DNA of 64,000 nt from the NCBI GenBank assembly GCA_017311185.1, contig JAESUZ010005169.1:299001-363000 (forward strand). The letters are read 5' to 3'. This DNA is from Proteles cristata cristata (taxonomy: Eukaryota; Chordata; Mammalia; Carnivora; Hyaenidae). Shown here piece by piece: positions 11,428-22,106 of the stretch. The position numbers and the translations under genes are program-made. Position 1 is the first letter of the stretch. Each line of letters begins with the position of its first letter. The notes beneath the pieces are model-generated. The model did not search any database. It had not been told where the DNA came from and saw only the letters and a program-made list of their open reading frames with translations.

Positions 11428-11645
11428 TAAAAATTTTTTTAATGTTTATTTATTTTTGAGAGAGGGATAGACAGACAGACAGAGGACAAACAGGGGAGGG
11501 GCAGAGAGAGAGGGAGACACAGAATCCAAAGTAGGCTCCAGGCTCTTAGCTGCCAGCACAGAGTCTGATGTGGGGCACAAACTCAGAAAATGAGAGATCA
11601 TGACCTAAGCTGAATTCAACTGACTAAGGCACCCAGGTCCCCCCT
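11428..11645 (-). mobile_element. felid tRNA-derived SINE
   Basis: Antisense copy 'tttttttaatgtttatttatttttgagagaggg...gactaaggcacccaggtcccccc'. The target-site duplication is ccatttacattt at 11406-11417 and ccatttacactt at 11659-11670; C-rich extra bases lie between the head and the right repeat. Confidence 0.93.
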
Positions 11646-11670
11646 CCCCGCTCCCCCTCCATTTACACTT

Positions 11671-12904
11671 TCTGTGACCCACTGTCTTGAGATCCCACTC
11701 TCAAATGGTTGCCAATGTCCTAAAGCAACAGCAATCAACCGTTGTTTGCTTGCAGGACACATATAGTTGGTGTTATCTGAATGCATGACTTATGCTCATG
11801 GATATGTGCCCATGTGTTTCCCTTCCTGGAATGCAGCACAAGTGAGGAAGATTTCATTGTATAGTCAATTTCCAGTGTACTCACTGTAACTTAGATCCCT
11901 GGTTTACAGAATCTTTACAAGTATCTACGAGCATTCCCATCTTTAAAAAGTTATCTTTCAGAAATGCTCCCACGTGTTCCTGAGGATATATATGTTGGGA
12001 TGTTAATTGCAACCTTTTTTGTGATTGCAAACATCACAAACACATAAAATGTCTATCAATAGGGGACTGAGTATATTATTACAAATATCTAACTATTTGT
12101 CTACATTCATAATTTTCTCTGGAAATGCCTGTGGGTTTGGAATGAAGGGATGGCAAAAGGGGACCTCACGTTTTGTTTCATAGTTATATGTTTGACTTTT
12201 TTCCCCAGTGAGTGTGCATTAGTTTTACAATTCAAGTCAATAAAAGGATCTTTGTATTCCTCCCAAATGGTGACATTTTAGGCATTGAGATAAGCCAGTG
12301 AGAGAGGTATATTTGGAGTAAGGGCTCTCATAGGTGTCCTATGCATTATGTGGCAGTCACCTACTTTACCCATGTATAAGGCTGTCCCTGACCACTGATA
12401 TTATATGGGGAAAGACCGAGAGTGAAAAGGGAGTGGAGTACCCAGTAAGACTCTTACTTGCATTGTTGAAATTATGGTTGCCTGAACAAAGACTGTATCT
12501 AATGGCTTTGCTTGTGTTTTTGTGTGTGAGAGATAAGACCAGTCTCTATGGATTCCTATCACTGACACGCAGACTGATAAGATTTTAGGTTCATTAGTCT
12601 ATTGAACTACAGGAAACTTGGCCCAGTGGCTCTGGAAAAATTCTGCAGAATGAATTTTGTTGTTTGGGATGGGACTAGTACTGGAGAGAATGGTTTAGCC
12701 TTAATATTTTCTTGAAAAAGAATTTTTATTTTCATTAAATTATTTTATTAATTATTTAATTTTTATTAAAACAAGGATACATGATTCTTACTGGTTCTCA
12801 CCGGGCCAGTGTGATTGAGTTTCAGGAGGAGTGGGAAGTCCTTCCTGGAACCCCAGTGATCTGGGACCCTTCGTTTTGCCTATGTGTTTGCCTCCTTCCC
12901 TTCA
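11671..12904. other. unassigned sequence
   Basis: Includes 'aaatgctcccacgtgttcctgaggatatatatgttgggatgttaattgcaac...' (11960-12060), which resembles an old L1/L2-type remnant but is too diverged to name. An AT-rich 'ttattaattatttaattttta' patch lies near 12750. Confidence 0.35.
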
Positions 12905-12990
12905 AGGTAAGGTTCGTAAAGGAAGAAACTTCTGCGTTCTCCTTTTGGTCTCTATTCCTGTGCCCAACACACCACATCATTCAGTAAAAT
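12905..12990 (+). mobile_element. L2 3'-end fragment
   Basis: 'ggaagaaacttctgcgttc...tctattcctgtgcccaacacaccacatcattcagtaaaat' fits the L2 3' end '...gggactgtgtct...tgtatccccagcgcctagcacagtgcct...caataaat'. Short and diverged. Confidence 0.5.
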
Positions 12991-13268
12991 ACCCTTAACT
13001 TATTAAAATCATTTACTTTAATTCTATGATAGGAAAAGATAGGATAAAATAAGCAGGGAAGGAAAGGGTAGGACCTGAGGTCCCTGGGTGGGGAAGAATA
13101 CCTATTCTGGAAGAATTCTGGGACTGTCTGACCATAGCAAACTCCCTCAGGAGGAAGGTTCTTCTTAAGAATGTAGCAGAGGCCACCTATTCCCCTTTAG
13201 GCTTCCCTCAGGAATTTGACAAATACCTAAGTATGGCCATAGACCACCCCTCATATAATGAAAATGAG

Positions 13269-13379
13269 CCAATCAGGAATGGACAACTCGGCACCTAGAG
13301 TTATCAACACAATAAGGGTAGGACCTGAGAAGGAATGAGAGGGCAAGGGTAGGGGAGGGCTGACCAGAACCTTATAAAA
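13269..13379 (+). promoter_or_regulatory. LTR core promoter (CCAAT and TATA boxes)
   Basis: The CCAAT box at 13269-13273 (gagCCAATcagg) lies about 100 bp upstream of the TATA box TATAAAA at 13373-13379, with a G/A-rich segment between. Transcription would start about 25-30 bp downstream, near 13405-13410, reading right. The spacing is standard for gammaretroviral LTRs; activity is not known. Confidence 0.65.
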
Positions 13380-13478
13380 CAAGGACCCTTGCCTATAGTT
13401 CTTGATCATTCACTTTTGAATGTCCCTTCTTTGTAAAGAGAACTTTCCTACCATTCCTCCTTTCTGACCTTACACTCT

Positions 13479-13484
13479 AATAAA
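13479..13484 (+). terminator. LTR poly(A) signal
   Basis: AATAAA about 100 bp after the TATA box, followed within 20-30 bp by a T/G-rich stretch ('catttttgtcc'). This defines the R/U5 boundary near 13500. Confidence 0.7.
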
Positions 13485-13629
13485 CTTTTGCCTGCTGCTC
13501 ATTTTTGTCCACCTCTTCATTCCTCAAAGCAGTGAGACAACAAATCCTGGGTATTGTGGTAAAAAAAAAAATCCCTGTGACAATTTAGCCTAGAGAAGAT
13601 TGGAAATATGGATAAAACAACTTTTAGTA

Positions 13630-13865
13630 ATCTGGACAATGTGGTCAGGTTGAAAGCCTGAATGCTTTGCCCTCCATCAAACCTAGGTTTAGAGTCTACG
13701 TCCAACATTCACTAGTTGTATATTCTTGGATACATCAAACCCTCTGAGACTGTTTTCTCAGATGTAAGGTCGGGATGATAAGAACTCACAAGACTGGGAT
13801 AACTATCAGAGATAATATACATATACAGGATCTGGGACCTACCAGAGGCTTAATAAGTGGAAATT
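13630..13865 (+). mobile_element. MIR
   Basis: Contains 'attcactagttgtatattcttgga...accctctgagactgttttctcagatgtaaggtcgggatgataagaactcac', the order of the MIR core and 3' half ('cttactagctgtgtgaccttggg...cctctctgtgcctcagtttcctcatctgtaaaatggggataat'). It begins about 50 bp beyond the LTR end. Confidence 0.82.
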
Positions 13866-13869
13866 GTCA

Positions 13870-15564
13870 CAGGGCAGAGTTGTGGGACAGAGAGACATCT
13901 TAAGTTATTGTTGAAATTATAATGCAGTTCAAGTTCCTAGGACAGGCCATGACACTTTGGCCTGGATCTTATACTACTGTTGCTGACGGAGTGCTGTTTT
14001 ATCTAAATCAGTCATTATGACTTGCTACTGAAATTGTGGTTTGTGGCAGGACATACAGAGTCCGATGGAAGACGTAGGTCTGGTGTGGCAGCACAATTAT
14101 TAAACCTTAGGAGATGACAAAAGGTCAAGGGGATTCTTCATGTCCAACATGTGATCTCCATCATGGGCATCCCCCTGTCTGTCATGGCTCCAGATCTGCA
14201 AGGGACATCAATCTAATGTCAATTTTATGAACATCTGAATTGAGAGTGACCTTTTGGTGCAACAGAAACATTAAAGGAGATTACAGGGCCAAATCCGCAG
14301 AGCAGCTACACTCTGAAGTCCCTCATCTGCAAAATGGCAAAGCGGCTGGAAATTTGCCAGGAGAACCCCACTGAAGCAAGGGACATGAATAAATAATAAT
14401 TATGGGCCTCTCTTCTTCCTTTGTTAGAGCCCTTAAGGGCAAAGACGGCAGCACTGATTATAGTTTTTACATTTCTTTTCCTTTTTAAAATAATTTTGTT
14501 CTACTTCTTTTTAACTTCTTTCATACATTACCTCCCTTTTATCTTTCTATGGCTCATTGTTTTAATTTCTCCATTTTCATCTTTGTTGTTGTTCATTTTC
14601 TCCAGTTCGAACATTTTCCTTTGGTCCTGAGTGCAGTTTCACTCCTGTTTATCAGAGTATTCACTGGTTTACCTTTGTCATCATCTTCCCTCACATTTAC
14701 TGTGACCCTAAATGTTCCTTGTGTTTAATACTTTCTGAGCCTGAACTATACTTTCCTCCCCTTACCCACTCCCTTCCATTTGTTTTCCATTTTAAGAGTG
14801 ACTCGTTGAAGTAAAACTCATATAGTGAATTGAAAAGATCTTAGGTGTACAACACTCATTCTTTATCTCCTGACTCCTGTTTGTGAACTGTCTCTCTAAT
14901 CATGTGAAAATTCCAGTCCTGTGCTCAAGAAGTAACATAAGTTTGCATGTTAAGTGTGTAACAAGCCTCGGGAGCAAGGAGACCCTATAAATGTCAGAAT
15001 ATAAAATCATTTCAGGGTGGTCTGTGATGTCTGTGTGTGGTTCCATGACAAGATGTTTCCTTCATGTTTGTGAATTCTAGGTAATTTGTCATCTGACTCC
15101 CTACGTTCTTTTCAACATTCAAAAAAAAAATAAAAGATAGTGCAGTTTTCTTAAAATCTTGATAAACTTGCCATTGCATGTCTTTACCTTTGAGAGTTCA
15201 AATAGCAGTTCTTTCCATTAAAGTTGAAGCAGACTATGTCCTCGGACAGATTCTCAGTCTGAAACTCGCCCTGGGAGAGGCTGGTGTTTACTGCCTTGTT
15301 TCCAATTAACCTTGGGGTTTTGTGGCATCCCTCATGCCTGCCAAGCAGATTATGGCTTAGTGGTGGTATGAAACTCTGCCAATGCCAATGTTTTGCATAA
15401 CAAACTTGTGTTGGCTCAGTGGGAGGACCCCCACCCCAGCAGACAACAGGTTTCAGCAGGGCATATGTGCCTGAGTGCATGGGCTTGCACACTTGCACAC
15501 ACATGCACACATATAGCTTCTACTCTGCACAAGTTCCTCACAATTATCAGAAAATGCTGCTCAT
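13870..15564. other. unique sequence without recognised element
   Basis: About 1.7 kb. The T/C-rich part at 14450-14620 yields a hydrophobic chance frame. An A-run lies at 15121-15131. No exon, transposon or RNA gene is recognised. Confidence 0.4.
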
Positions 15565-15580
15565 TTAGGTGCAATTCATT

Positions 15581-15787
15581 TTTAAAAAATGTTTATTTCT
15601 TTTGAGAGTGAGCAAGCCTGTGAACAAGTGAGGAAGGGGCAGAGAGAGTGGGAGAGAGAGAGAATCCCATGTAGATCCACACTCAGTGTGCAGCTGGATG
15701 CGGAGCTCAATCTCACCACCATGAGATCAGGACCTGAGCCAAAATCAAGAGTCAGATGCTTAACCTATAGAGCCGCCCATGCACCCC
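15581..15787 (-). mobile_element. felid tRNA-derived SINE
   Basis: Antisense copy 'aaaaaatgtttatttcttttgagag...agagccgcccatgcacccc'. The target-site duplication is 15565-15580 (ttaggtgcaattcatt) and 15788-15803 (ttaggtataattcatt), 14 of 16. Confidence 0.94.
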
Positions 15788-15803
15788 TTAGGTATAATTC
15801 ATT

Positions 15804-16300
15804 TGGATGATGAGGTTTGAGTGAGTGAATAAAAGGATCTTTTTTTTTTTTTTTTTTACTTAGCTGGGCATTTAAAAATTCCCACCTAGATGTATAAACA
15901 TTCATTTAGACATAAGCATAAAGAACAGAAGCTTGTCAGTCGGAACTGTAGGGTGCATTTCAAAACCAGAATCTTAGAGTTGGAAAAAGACTTAAAGATG
16001 GCTCTGGTTAGCCCCTGGCATCCCCTCCCCTCTGCAATGTCTCCATGAAGCACCCCTGCGCTGTGAATGCTGTTAATGAATGGGAAATCGCTAAATTACA
16101 GTTTGGACACAGTTTCAATCCTTTAGCTGGTTCCGAAGCTTTTCTTTGGTAGCAGTTCATTTTTTTTTTTTTTAATCACTAGGCTTTCTCTGGAGTGGAA
16201 AGACTGAGGTTTGAAGGTTCCTGAGCACACATTTTTGTTTCTCCTCCTCTATATTCCTTTAGATCCTGAATGTGTGGTGATGAGGGGAAGGGGATAGAAC
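15804..16300. other. unique sequence with poly-T runs
   Basis: Holds an 18-20 T run at 15841-15858 and another at about 16160-16173. Neither is attached to a recognisable SINE body. Confidence 0.4.
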
Positions 16301-17004
16301 CGGCTATCTGGTGCAGCCACTATGGAAAACAGTATGGAAGTTCTTCAGGAAAATTAAAAATAAAACTACCATATAACCCAGCACTTTCAGTTCTGGAAAT
16401 ATATCCAGAGGACATAAAAACACTAGCTCAAAAAGATATATATACCCCATAACTCATGGCAGCATTATTTACAAGAGCCAAGACATGGAAAACCCTGTGT
16501 CCCCCACCCCCCCATGGATGAATGGATAAAGAAATTGTGGATATATGTTTATATGCAATAAAACAGTATTTAGCCATAAAAATGAGGAAATCCTACCATT
16601 TGCAACAACATAGACCTTGAAAATATTATGCGAGTGAAATAAGTCAGACAGAAAGGCAAATATTGTTTTATTATCTCACTTGTGTGTGGAATCTAAACCA
16701 ACAACAAAAACATACTAAATTCATCGGAAAAGAGGTCAGACTTGTGGTGACCAGAGGCAGGGGGTTTGGGAGGGTAGGGAACTGGGGCAAGGTGGTCAGG
16801 AGGTATAAAGTCCCAGTTATAAGGTAAGTAAGTACTGGGATAAAATGCATTAACTGCTAACATTGCTGTGTGATAGACATAAAAGGGGTCCAGAGAACAA
16901 ATCCTAAGTATTCTCATCACAAGGTGACATTTGTTTTCTTTCCTTTCAAATTTTTTTTAACGTTTATTTATTTTTGAGAGACAGAGAGTGAGCAGAGGAG
17001 AGGC

Positions 17005-17050
<46 letters not shown>

Positions 17051-17352
17051 TGAAGGAGGCTCCAGGCTCCAAGCTGTCAACACAGAGCCCGATGTGGAGT
17101 TCGAACTTGCAAACCACAAGATCATGTCCTGAGTTGAAGTTAAATGTTTAACCAACTAAGCCACCCAGGAGCCCCTGTTTTTCTTTCTTTTTTATTGTAT
17201 CTATATGAGATGATGGATATTAGCTATATCCATGTGCTAATCATTTTACAATACAGGTAAATGAAATCATCATGATGTACACCTTAAACATAAACAGTGT
17301 TAACATGTCGATTATTTCTCAGTAGGACTGGAAGAGGAAAAAAAAAAAAAAA
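16301..17352 (+). mobile_element. old L1 3' end, split by a SINE
   Basis: Starts inside ORF2 ('gtgcagccactatggaaaacagtatgg...') and encodes the 'LPYNPALSVLEIYPEDIK' block before stops and frameshifts. It continues through 'aaataagtcagacagaaaggcaaatattg' and the 3' UTR to 'gtacaccttaaacataaacagtgttaacatgtcgattatttctcagta', ending with an A-run at 17339-17352. The antisense SINE 16948-17175 interrupts the 3' UTR. The sequence resembles the L1MA-type placental L1s, older than the L1 at 7.4 kb. Confidence 0.88.
16948..17175 (-). mobile_element. felid tRNA-derived SINE inside old L1
   Basis: 'aaattttttttaacgtttatttatttttgagag' followed by a long (GA)n at 17009-17048, then the body, and 'gccacccaggagcccc'. 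The sequence before it (ttgttttctttcctttc) and after it (tgtttttctttcttttt) is near-duplicated L1 sequence. Confidence 0.94.
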
Positions 17353-17359
17353 GAACTGC

Positions 17360-18680
17360 CTACGTGTTGCCTCTGTCGGTGTAGTGTGTCAGTGAAGGAA
17401 GGATTCCTTTTGTGTGGGATCAAAGTTTTCTTGTGTGGGGGCCTATTTTCCCCTTGGTCACGTGGGGCCGCATCTCCCCCCTTTTCATTCTCTGCTTCTT
17501 TGTGGAGAATTACAGAAAACTTCTGTTTGGGCACTAGCTCAGCTCTTAACTTAGGCTTCCCCTCTGGAATATACTTGGCAAATGGTCATGTTACCTTCCA
17601 AAGGAGGTGGATAGAGGTGAAGTTTCCATATATGTAATATCGTGCATTCTGAATAACAGCTTCTTAATATGTAATTGATATGCAAAACCCATACTCATGA
17701 CAACATATCCACACCACTCTTGAAACACAGTGGCTTCAATGTATACTATGTAGTCAGATCATTGGAGATAGGAGGCCCTGGTGATCTGGAGATTCTCTGG
17801 ATTCTGTCTTCCACATTTAGCACCTCTCAAGTAGGTCTATTTAGGTAGCTGGTTGAAAATTCAGTCTTATACCTAGCTGAAATTTATCTTTGTGAATTTT
17901 CTAACATCTATTTAGGTTTATACAGACTAACTTTAATCCTTCTTGCAAAGCCTTACAGATAATTGAAGTCGATGACCGTGTTCCCTACTTCTATTCCTCC
18001 TCAGGAAAAACAACATTCATTCCTTCCATCTTTCTTCTTATGATATAATTGTGAGTCACTCTGACTATTGCGTTTCCCTTCTCTCTATGTACTCTTGTTT
18101 GACTATATTTCTCCTTGTAAATTGTGGTACCCATACCTCAGTTAACATTATAGGCATTTCCTATTGCAGAATGTCACCTCCTCTAGATACTGGGTTGAGG
18201 TTAAAAATAACATATCGCCTCCTACTGAATATGCTATCATTTAGGATACCCTTAGCACATTCCCCTATTCTACTCTCACAGAAGTGGCTTGATGTATTCA
18301 CAACCAGGATCCTATTTCATGCTGGGAAATTTCACTTTTCTAGATGCAGGCCATCATTTCAACCTAAAAAGTTTCTTTTGAGTCATAACTTAATAATTCA
18401 GGGAACTGACAGTTATCCTAAGCCACAAATTTGACAGGCATGCCCTCTAGATCTTAATCTAAATCATCAAAGATGATGATGAGTGAAGCAGAAACAAGAA
18501 CACTATGACACTGGGAACCTACTTGAAGACTGACATCAACACAATAATTGTTCAGTGCTCTTTGTCTAACCGGTTAGGTTCTTAGCTAATGCTTCCTGCA
18601 TTCAATCCATATGGCTTCATCTTTCCCTCAAGGATGTCATCTAAACCACAACAATGCAATGCTTCAATATTAAATATCTA
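17360..18680. other. unique sequence without recognised element
   Basis: Contains a 127-codon + frame (18051-18434) with hydrophobic start and no motif, judged a chance frame. No repeat family is recognised. Confidence 0.4.
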
Positions 18681-18684
18681 CCAG

Positions 18685-18800
18685 AATGTGAAGACTGTGA
18701 AGGCAAGAAGTATGTGCTAATCACCCTTGTATCCATAAGGACCAGCACATTTTCTGACACAGAGTAGATTCTAATAAATTATCATTTAATAAATGTTATG
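18685..18800 (+). mobile_element. L2 3'-end fragment
   Basis: 'tgaaggcaagaagtatgtgctaatcacccttgtatccataaggaccagcac...cacagagtagattctaataaat' follows the L2 3' end '...gagggcagggactgtgtct...ttgtatccccagcgcctagcacagtgcctggcacatagtagg...caataaat'. Confidence 0.72.
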
Positions 18801-19230
18801 AGGAAGATGCTGCTAGAGTCTATGAAGAATTCAAAGAAATTTAAGACAAAATGTCTGTCTTGGATCTCAGAAAGATGAGTCTTATGTGTGAATATTGCAT
18901 TATCTAAGCTACTATTTATGTGCCTAACTTGTGAAACAGGCAATATAGTCAATGGAAAGAGAGAGCACTTAGAGTTGATTAGAGGCTTTCAGAGGGAGAC
19001 AATTTGAGGAAATTAAACTTGATCAACTAGAAATTCCATTCTATTTCTAAAAATTCGATAATTTCAGACTACAAAAATGTCTAGGAATAAAAGAGGGGAA
19101 AAACACACCATCTAGATGGGAAGAGAATGGGTTAAAACACATTGAAAGGCAAGCACATGTTGTCAAGTTGATGTTAAATGATTGTACTTGATGACTTCTA
19201 TTCATCTGAATGACCAGGGAATAGAGTTCT
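18801..19230. other. unique sequence without recognised element
   Basis: Purine-rich patches only; nothing assignable. Confidence 0.4.
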
Positions 19231-19294
19231 CCTTCCTTCCTTCCTTCCTTCCTTCCTTCCTTCCTTCCTTCCTTCCTTCCTTCCTTCCTTCCTT
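19231..19294 (-). repeat. (CCTT)n microsatellite in SINE tail
   Basis: About 16 nearly perfect CCTT units (GAAGG-type on the SINE strand), directly joined to the tail end of the SINE at 19295. The array appears to have grown from the A-rich SINE tail. Confidence 0.95.
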
Positions 19295-19499
19295 TCAAAA
19301 ACAATGTTAATGTTTATTTATTTTTGAGAGGGGGAGAGGCAGAGAGAGAGAGTGAGACAGAGTATCTGAAGCAGGCTCTGTACTGGTAGCAGAGACCCCC
19401 ATTGGGGGATTTGGGGCTCAAATCCACACACTGTGAGATCATGACCTGAGCCAAAATCAAGAGTCAGGCACTTAGCCGACTGAGCCATCCAAGTTCCCC
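19295..19499 (-). mobile_element. felid tRNA-derived SINE
   Basis: Antisense copy 'aaaaacaatgttaatgtttatttatttttgagaggg...gactgagccatccaagttcccc'. A 'gggggatttggggct' duplication sits in the body near 19400-19412. Its tail side is the (CCTT)n array, so no left target duplication can be read. Confidence 0.92.
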
Positions 19500-19639
19500 A
19501 GATTTTTTAGTTTGTACCAAGAACAGAAGATTTTAGCTTCTGACTTTTTCCTTTTCATGGTTATAACATCAATGGGGACCATGTATTCTGAGTCTCCCTA
19601 AGTCAATAATGAGTCTTAGAATTCTAACCTGAGTAGAGT

Positions 19640-19760
19640 ACCTCCCTCATTTTATAGATGGGCCAGCTGAGGACCAAAAAAGTGGAGTGGATGTTCCAGG
19701 TCACCCTGTACCTATACAGCCTGAAATAGACCCACATCTTTGAAACTCCCATTCTTACCA
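19640..19760 (-). mobile_element. MIR core fragment
   Basis: 'ctccctcattttatagatgggccagctgagg...gtcaccctgtacctatacagcctgaaatagacccacatct' parallels the antisense MIR 'ccccattttacagatgaggaaactgagg...ggtcacacagctagtaag...ggattcgaacccagg'. Confidence 0.7.
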
Positions 19761-19952
19761 CCTGGGAGAGGAACTTCATCACAGCATTTTTTAGAGCACT
19801 GAAGTGTAATGTCCAGGTTACCACGGGCACATTAAGAAAGGGATATTATTTTTGAGTATCAACCCATTTAGGTAGAAGAATGTCTTCAAAAAAATAATTT
19901 TCCAGAGTCCTGAAAAATTTAGGGGTTCAAAAATGTCTGAAGAATGGAAATT

Positions 19953-20168
19953 TTTTTCAATGTTTTTTTTTTTAATTTATTTCTGAGAGAAAGAGAGAGA
20001 ACGTGAGCAGGGGAGGGTCAGAGACAGAGGGAGATGCAGAATCCAAAGCAGGTTCCAGGCTCTGAGCTGTCAGCACAGAGCCGCACGCGGGACTTGAACC
20101 CATGAACCGTGAGATCATGACCTAAGCCGAAGTCAGACGCTTAACTGACTGAGCTACCCGGGCACCCC
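19953..20168 (-). mobile_element. felid SINE with extra A-run at its 5' end
   Basis: Antisense SINE from the tail complement (19953-19978) to head 'gagctacccgggcacccc' (20161-20168). The perfect 15-bp target-site duplication tgaagaatggaaatt lies at 19938-19952 and 20188-20202. Between head and right repeat is a T-rich 19-base segment (20169-20187), so on the SINE strand a poly-A block precedes the head. Confidence 0.94.
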
Positions 20169-20202
20169 TTTAATTTTTTTTTTTTTTTGAAGAATGGAAA
20201 TT

Positions 20203-21754
20203 AATTGAGTGGGAGCTAGTAAGTGAATCTACTGAAGAAGACAAACCAACAAACACATTGTCTAGTCCTTGGCCTTTGAAGCCTGGGAAGAAATTTAAAT
20301 GGAAAATCAAAACAGCATAGATTGTTCTTTATCTCATTTGATCTAACAGTGTTTCCTGAGAAAGATACTCAGATGGCCTTATTTTTTTAGTAAAAGTTGG
20401 AGAGCCTGGAAGGAAGTAAAAGGAATATCCTGAAACAATTGTCATGATGATAGCCTAGAGAAGGTATCTGCTTCAAGGCTGGGTCTGTTAGAAGGGACAT
20501 GTAACCCTCACTTCGTCTTAGAAAATGATTTCTACTCAGACATATCTTAGACATGTTGTTCTCTGTTGTATCAGTGGTACACTTTGACCCTCTGCTTCTC
20601 AAGCCTTCCTATATTTCAGTTCACATATTTCTGAGACTCACACAGGAACAGCCACATTTAGAAGAGTGGCAACATTCACTTCTCCAGACCCCAAGTATCT
20701 TGGTCATGGAAGGCACTTGCATGTATATATTAGAAATTTCCTACAAGGTTTCTATTTCAACAGTTGAATCTTGCTTTAGAGTGATAGTAAAATATACGAT
20801 TGACATTAAACATTCCAATTGTTACCATAAAGGAATCTAAAATGTGTTTCGTCTACTTTCACTAGTGGGCACACACAACTTCATTCCTGTTCTTTATTAC
20901 CACCCACAGGCTAAACCTCAGACTGGGAAGCTTGGCTCAGTAATTAAAGGAAGACCTCACTTCAGTCACAGATTCAGCAGAGGCTGAACCGGCAGGCCCA
21001 CCAGCTGTGGATTAGCTAACCCAGAGAGCAACCATGATTGTGGTGCACAGAATTTCTCCCAGTCATTCCCATCTTATTAATGCTTCAGTGTAGCATAAAG
21101 CTTCATTCATTATTCATAATAATCCAGTCAGAGGGCACTTGGAGACCTGATAAATTCTCACCTAAGTGACAACGGCTGACAGGGCCTAGGGTTTTATAGC
21201 CCTTCTCCTGCCATAGCAAGGTGCTGTGGGCAAAGGTCCAGAATGATCCTCCACTAATGACCAGTGTGATATACGAGCAGCTGCTGATTTCTTGACACCA
21301 AGGCTCCTCGGCTGAGGCTCTCACCTGCAAGCTGTGAGCCAAAGATGAATATCTGTCAGACTGTAAAACACAGGGACACACCACACTGAGGTATATTCTT
21401 GGGCATTAACAGGTTAATTCCGAGAACAGAAACAGGAGCAGTAAGCCTGCGAAGAAAAGAAGAAAAACCACCAGCTCAAATCCCACAATGGAATTGGTGT
21501 AAATTTGGGATTGTGTCAATAGGCTCCACTGACAGACGTTCTCAATCCTGCAAACTCTACTTTGTGCTATCGAGAGGGCTGAATAATCATGATTTTTAAG
21601 ATCTGGTAAACCGGCTTCTAAAAATCAATTATGAGATTTTTGAAGAACACTAATCACAATATTTATGAAGGGTAAAAACTTTGGATTATTTTATTAGTTT
21701 TAAAAGACATATTTGCTATCATAAGATATGAGAGAAAAGCAATTTTTATTTGGC
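20203..21754. other. repeat-free unique stretch
   Basis: About 1.5 kb with no recognised transposon. The part 20880-21600 has moderate GC content and several TAAT-type homeodomain half-sites (gattagctaa, cttattaatgc, attattcataataat). This makes it a candidate for conserved noncoding DNA, but conservation cannot be seen from one genome. Confidence 0.4.
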
Positions 21755-21851
21755 TTATCTATCTATCTACCTATCTATCTATCTATCTATCTATCTACCT
21801 ACCTACCTACCTACCTACCTACCTACCTACCTATCTTTCTATCTATCTACT
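21755..21851 (+). repeat. compound (ATCT)n(ACCT)n microsatellite
   Basis: ATCT units, then about nine ACCT units (21795-21830), then ATCT again with one TTTCT interruption. The block arrangement points to a C-for-T change in one unit that later spread by slippage. Confidence 0.95.
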
Positions 21852-22106
21852 TTTGGTACAAGTAAGTCCTACTTTCTTAAAAGCACATATATTATCTTAT
21901 TCTGAATGTTGTAAATTCCAATTAGGCCTGAGTGAAGTTGTTAGCATTTTCCCTGGCTTTTTGTATTGACAGCTGACCACTGTGAAATTTTTCTTAATTT
22001 ACTTTTTTATTTTTAATTTTCACATTACATGTGTGTGTTTGGCACTATCTCTAAAATTTTAAAACTTCTGGAGCTTTTTCTTGACTCAAAAAAAAAAATA
22101 GTGGAA

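Larger units (their letters stand above)
13027..13582 (+). mobile_element. solitary ERV1-like LTR
   Basis: About 556 bp beginning TG and ending CA, with the layout of a gammaretrovirus-like (ERV1) LTR: a U3 with a CCAAT box, a TATA box at 13373-13379, a poly(A) signal AATAAA at 13479-13484, and a U5 ending 'gagacaacaaatcctgg...ccctgtgaca'. No gag, pol or env follows on either side, so it is a solitary LTR left by recombination. A clean 4-bp target duplication could not be fixed, so the ends are approximate. Confidence 0.8.

Noticed and set aside
12781..12987. Possible exon ending at a strong donor 'cttcaag|gtaagg' near 12906
   Set aside because: No good pyrimidine tract and AG precede it at a suitable distance, and the donor lies at the edge of an L2 fragment.
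18051..18434. 127-codon + strand frame with hydrophobic N-terminus
   Set aside because: No homology recognised, no promoter or splice context, ordinary AT-rich noncoding composition.
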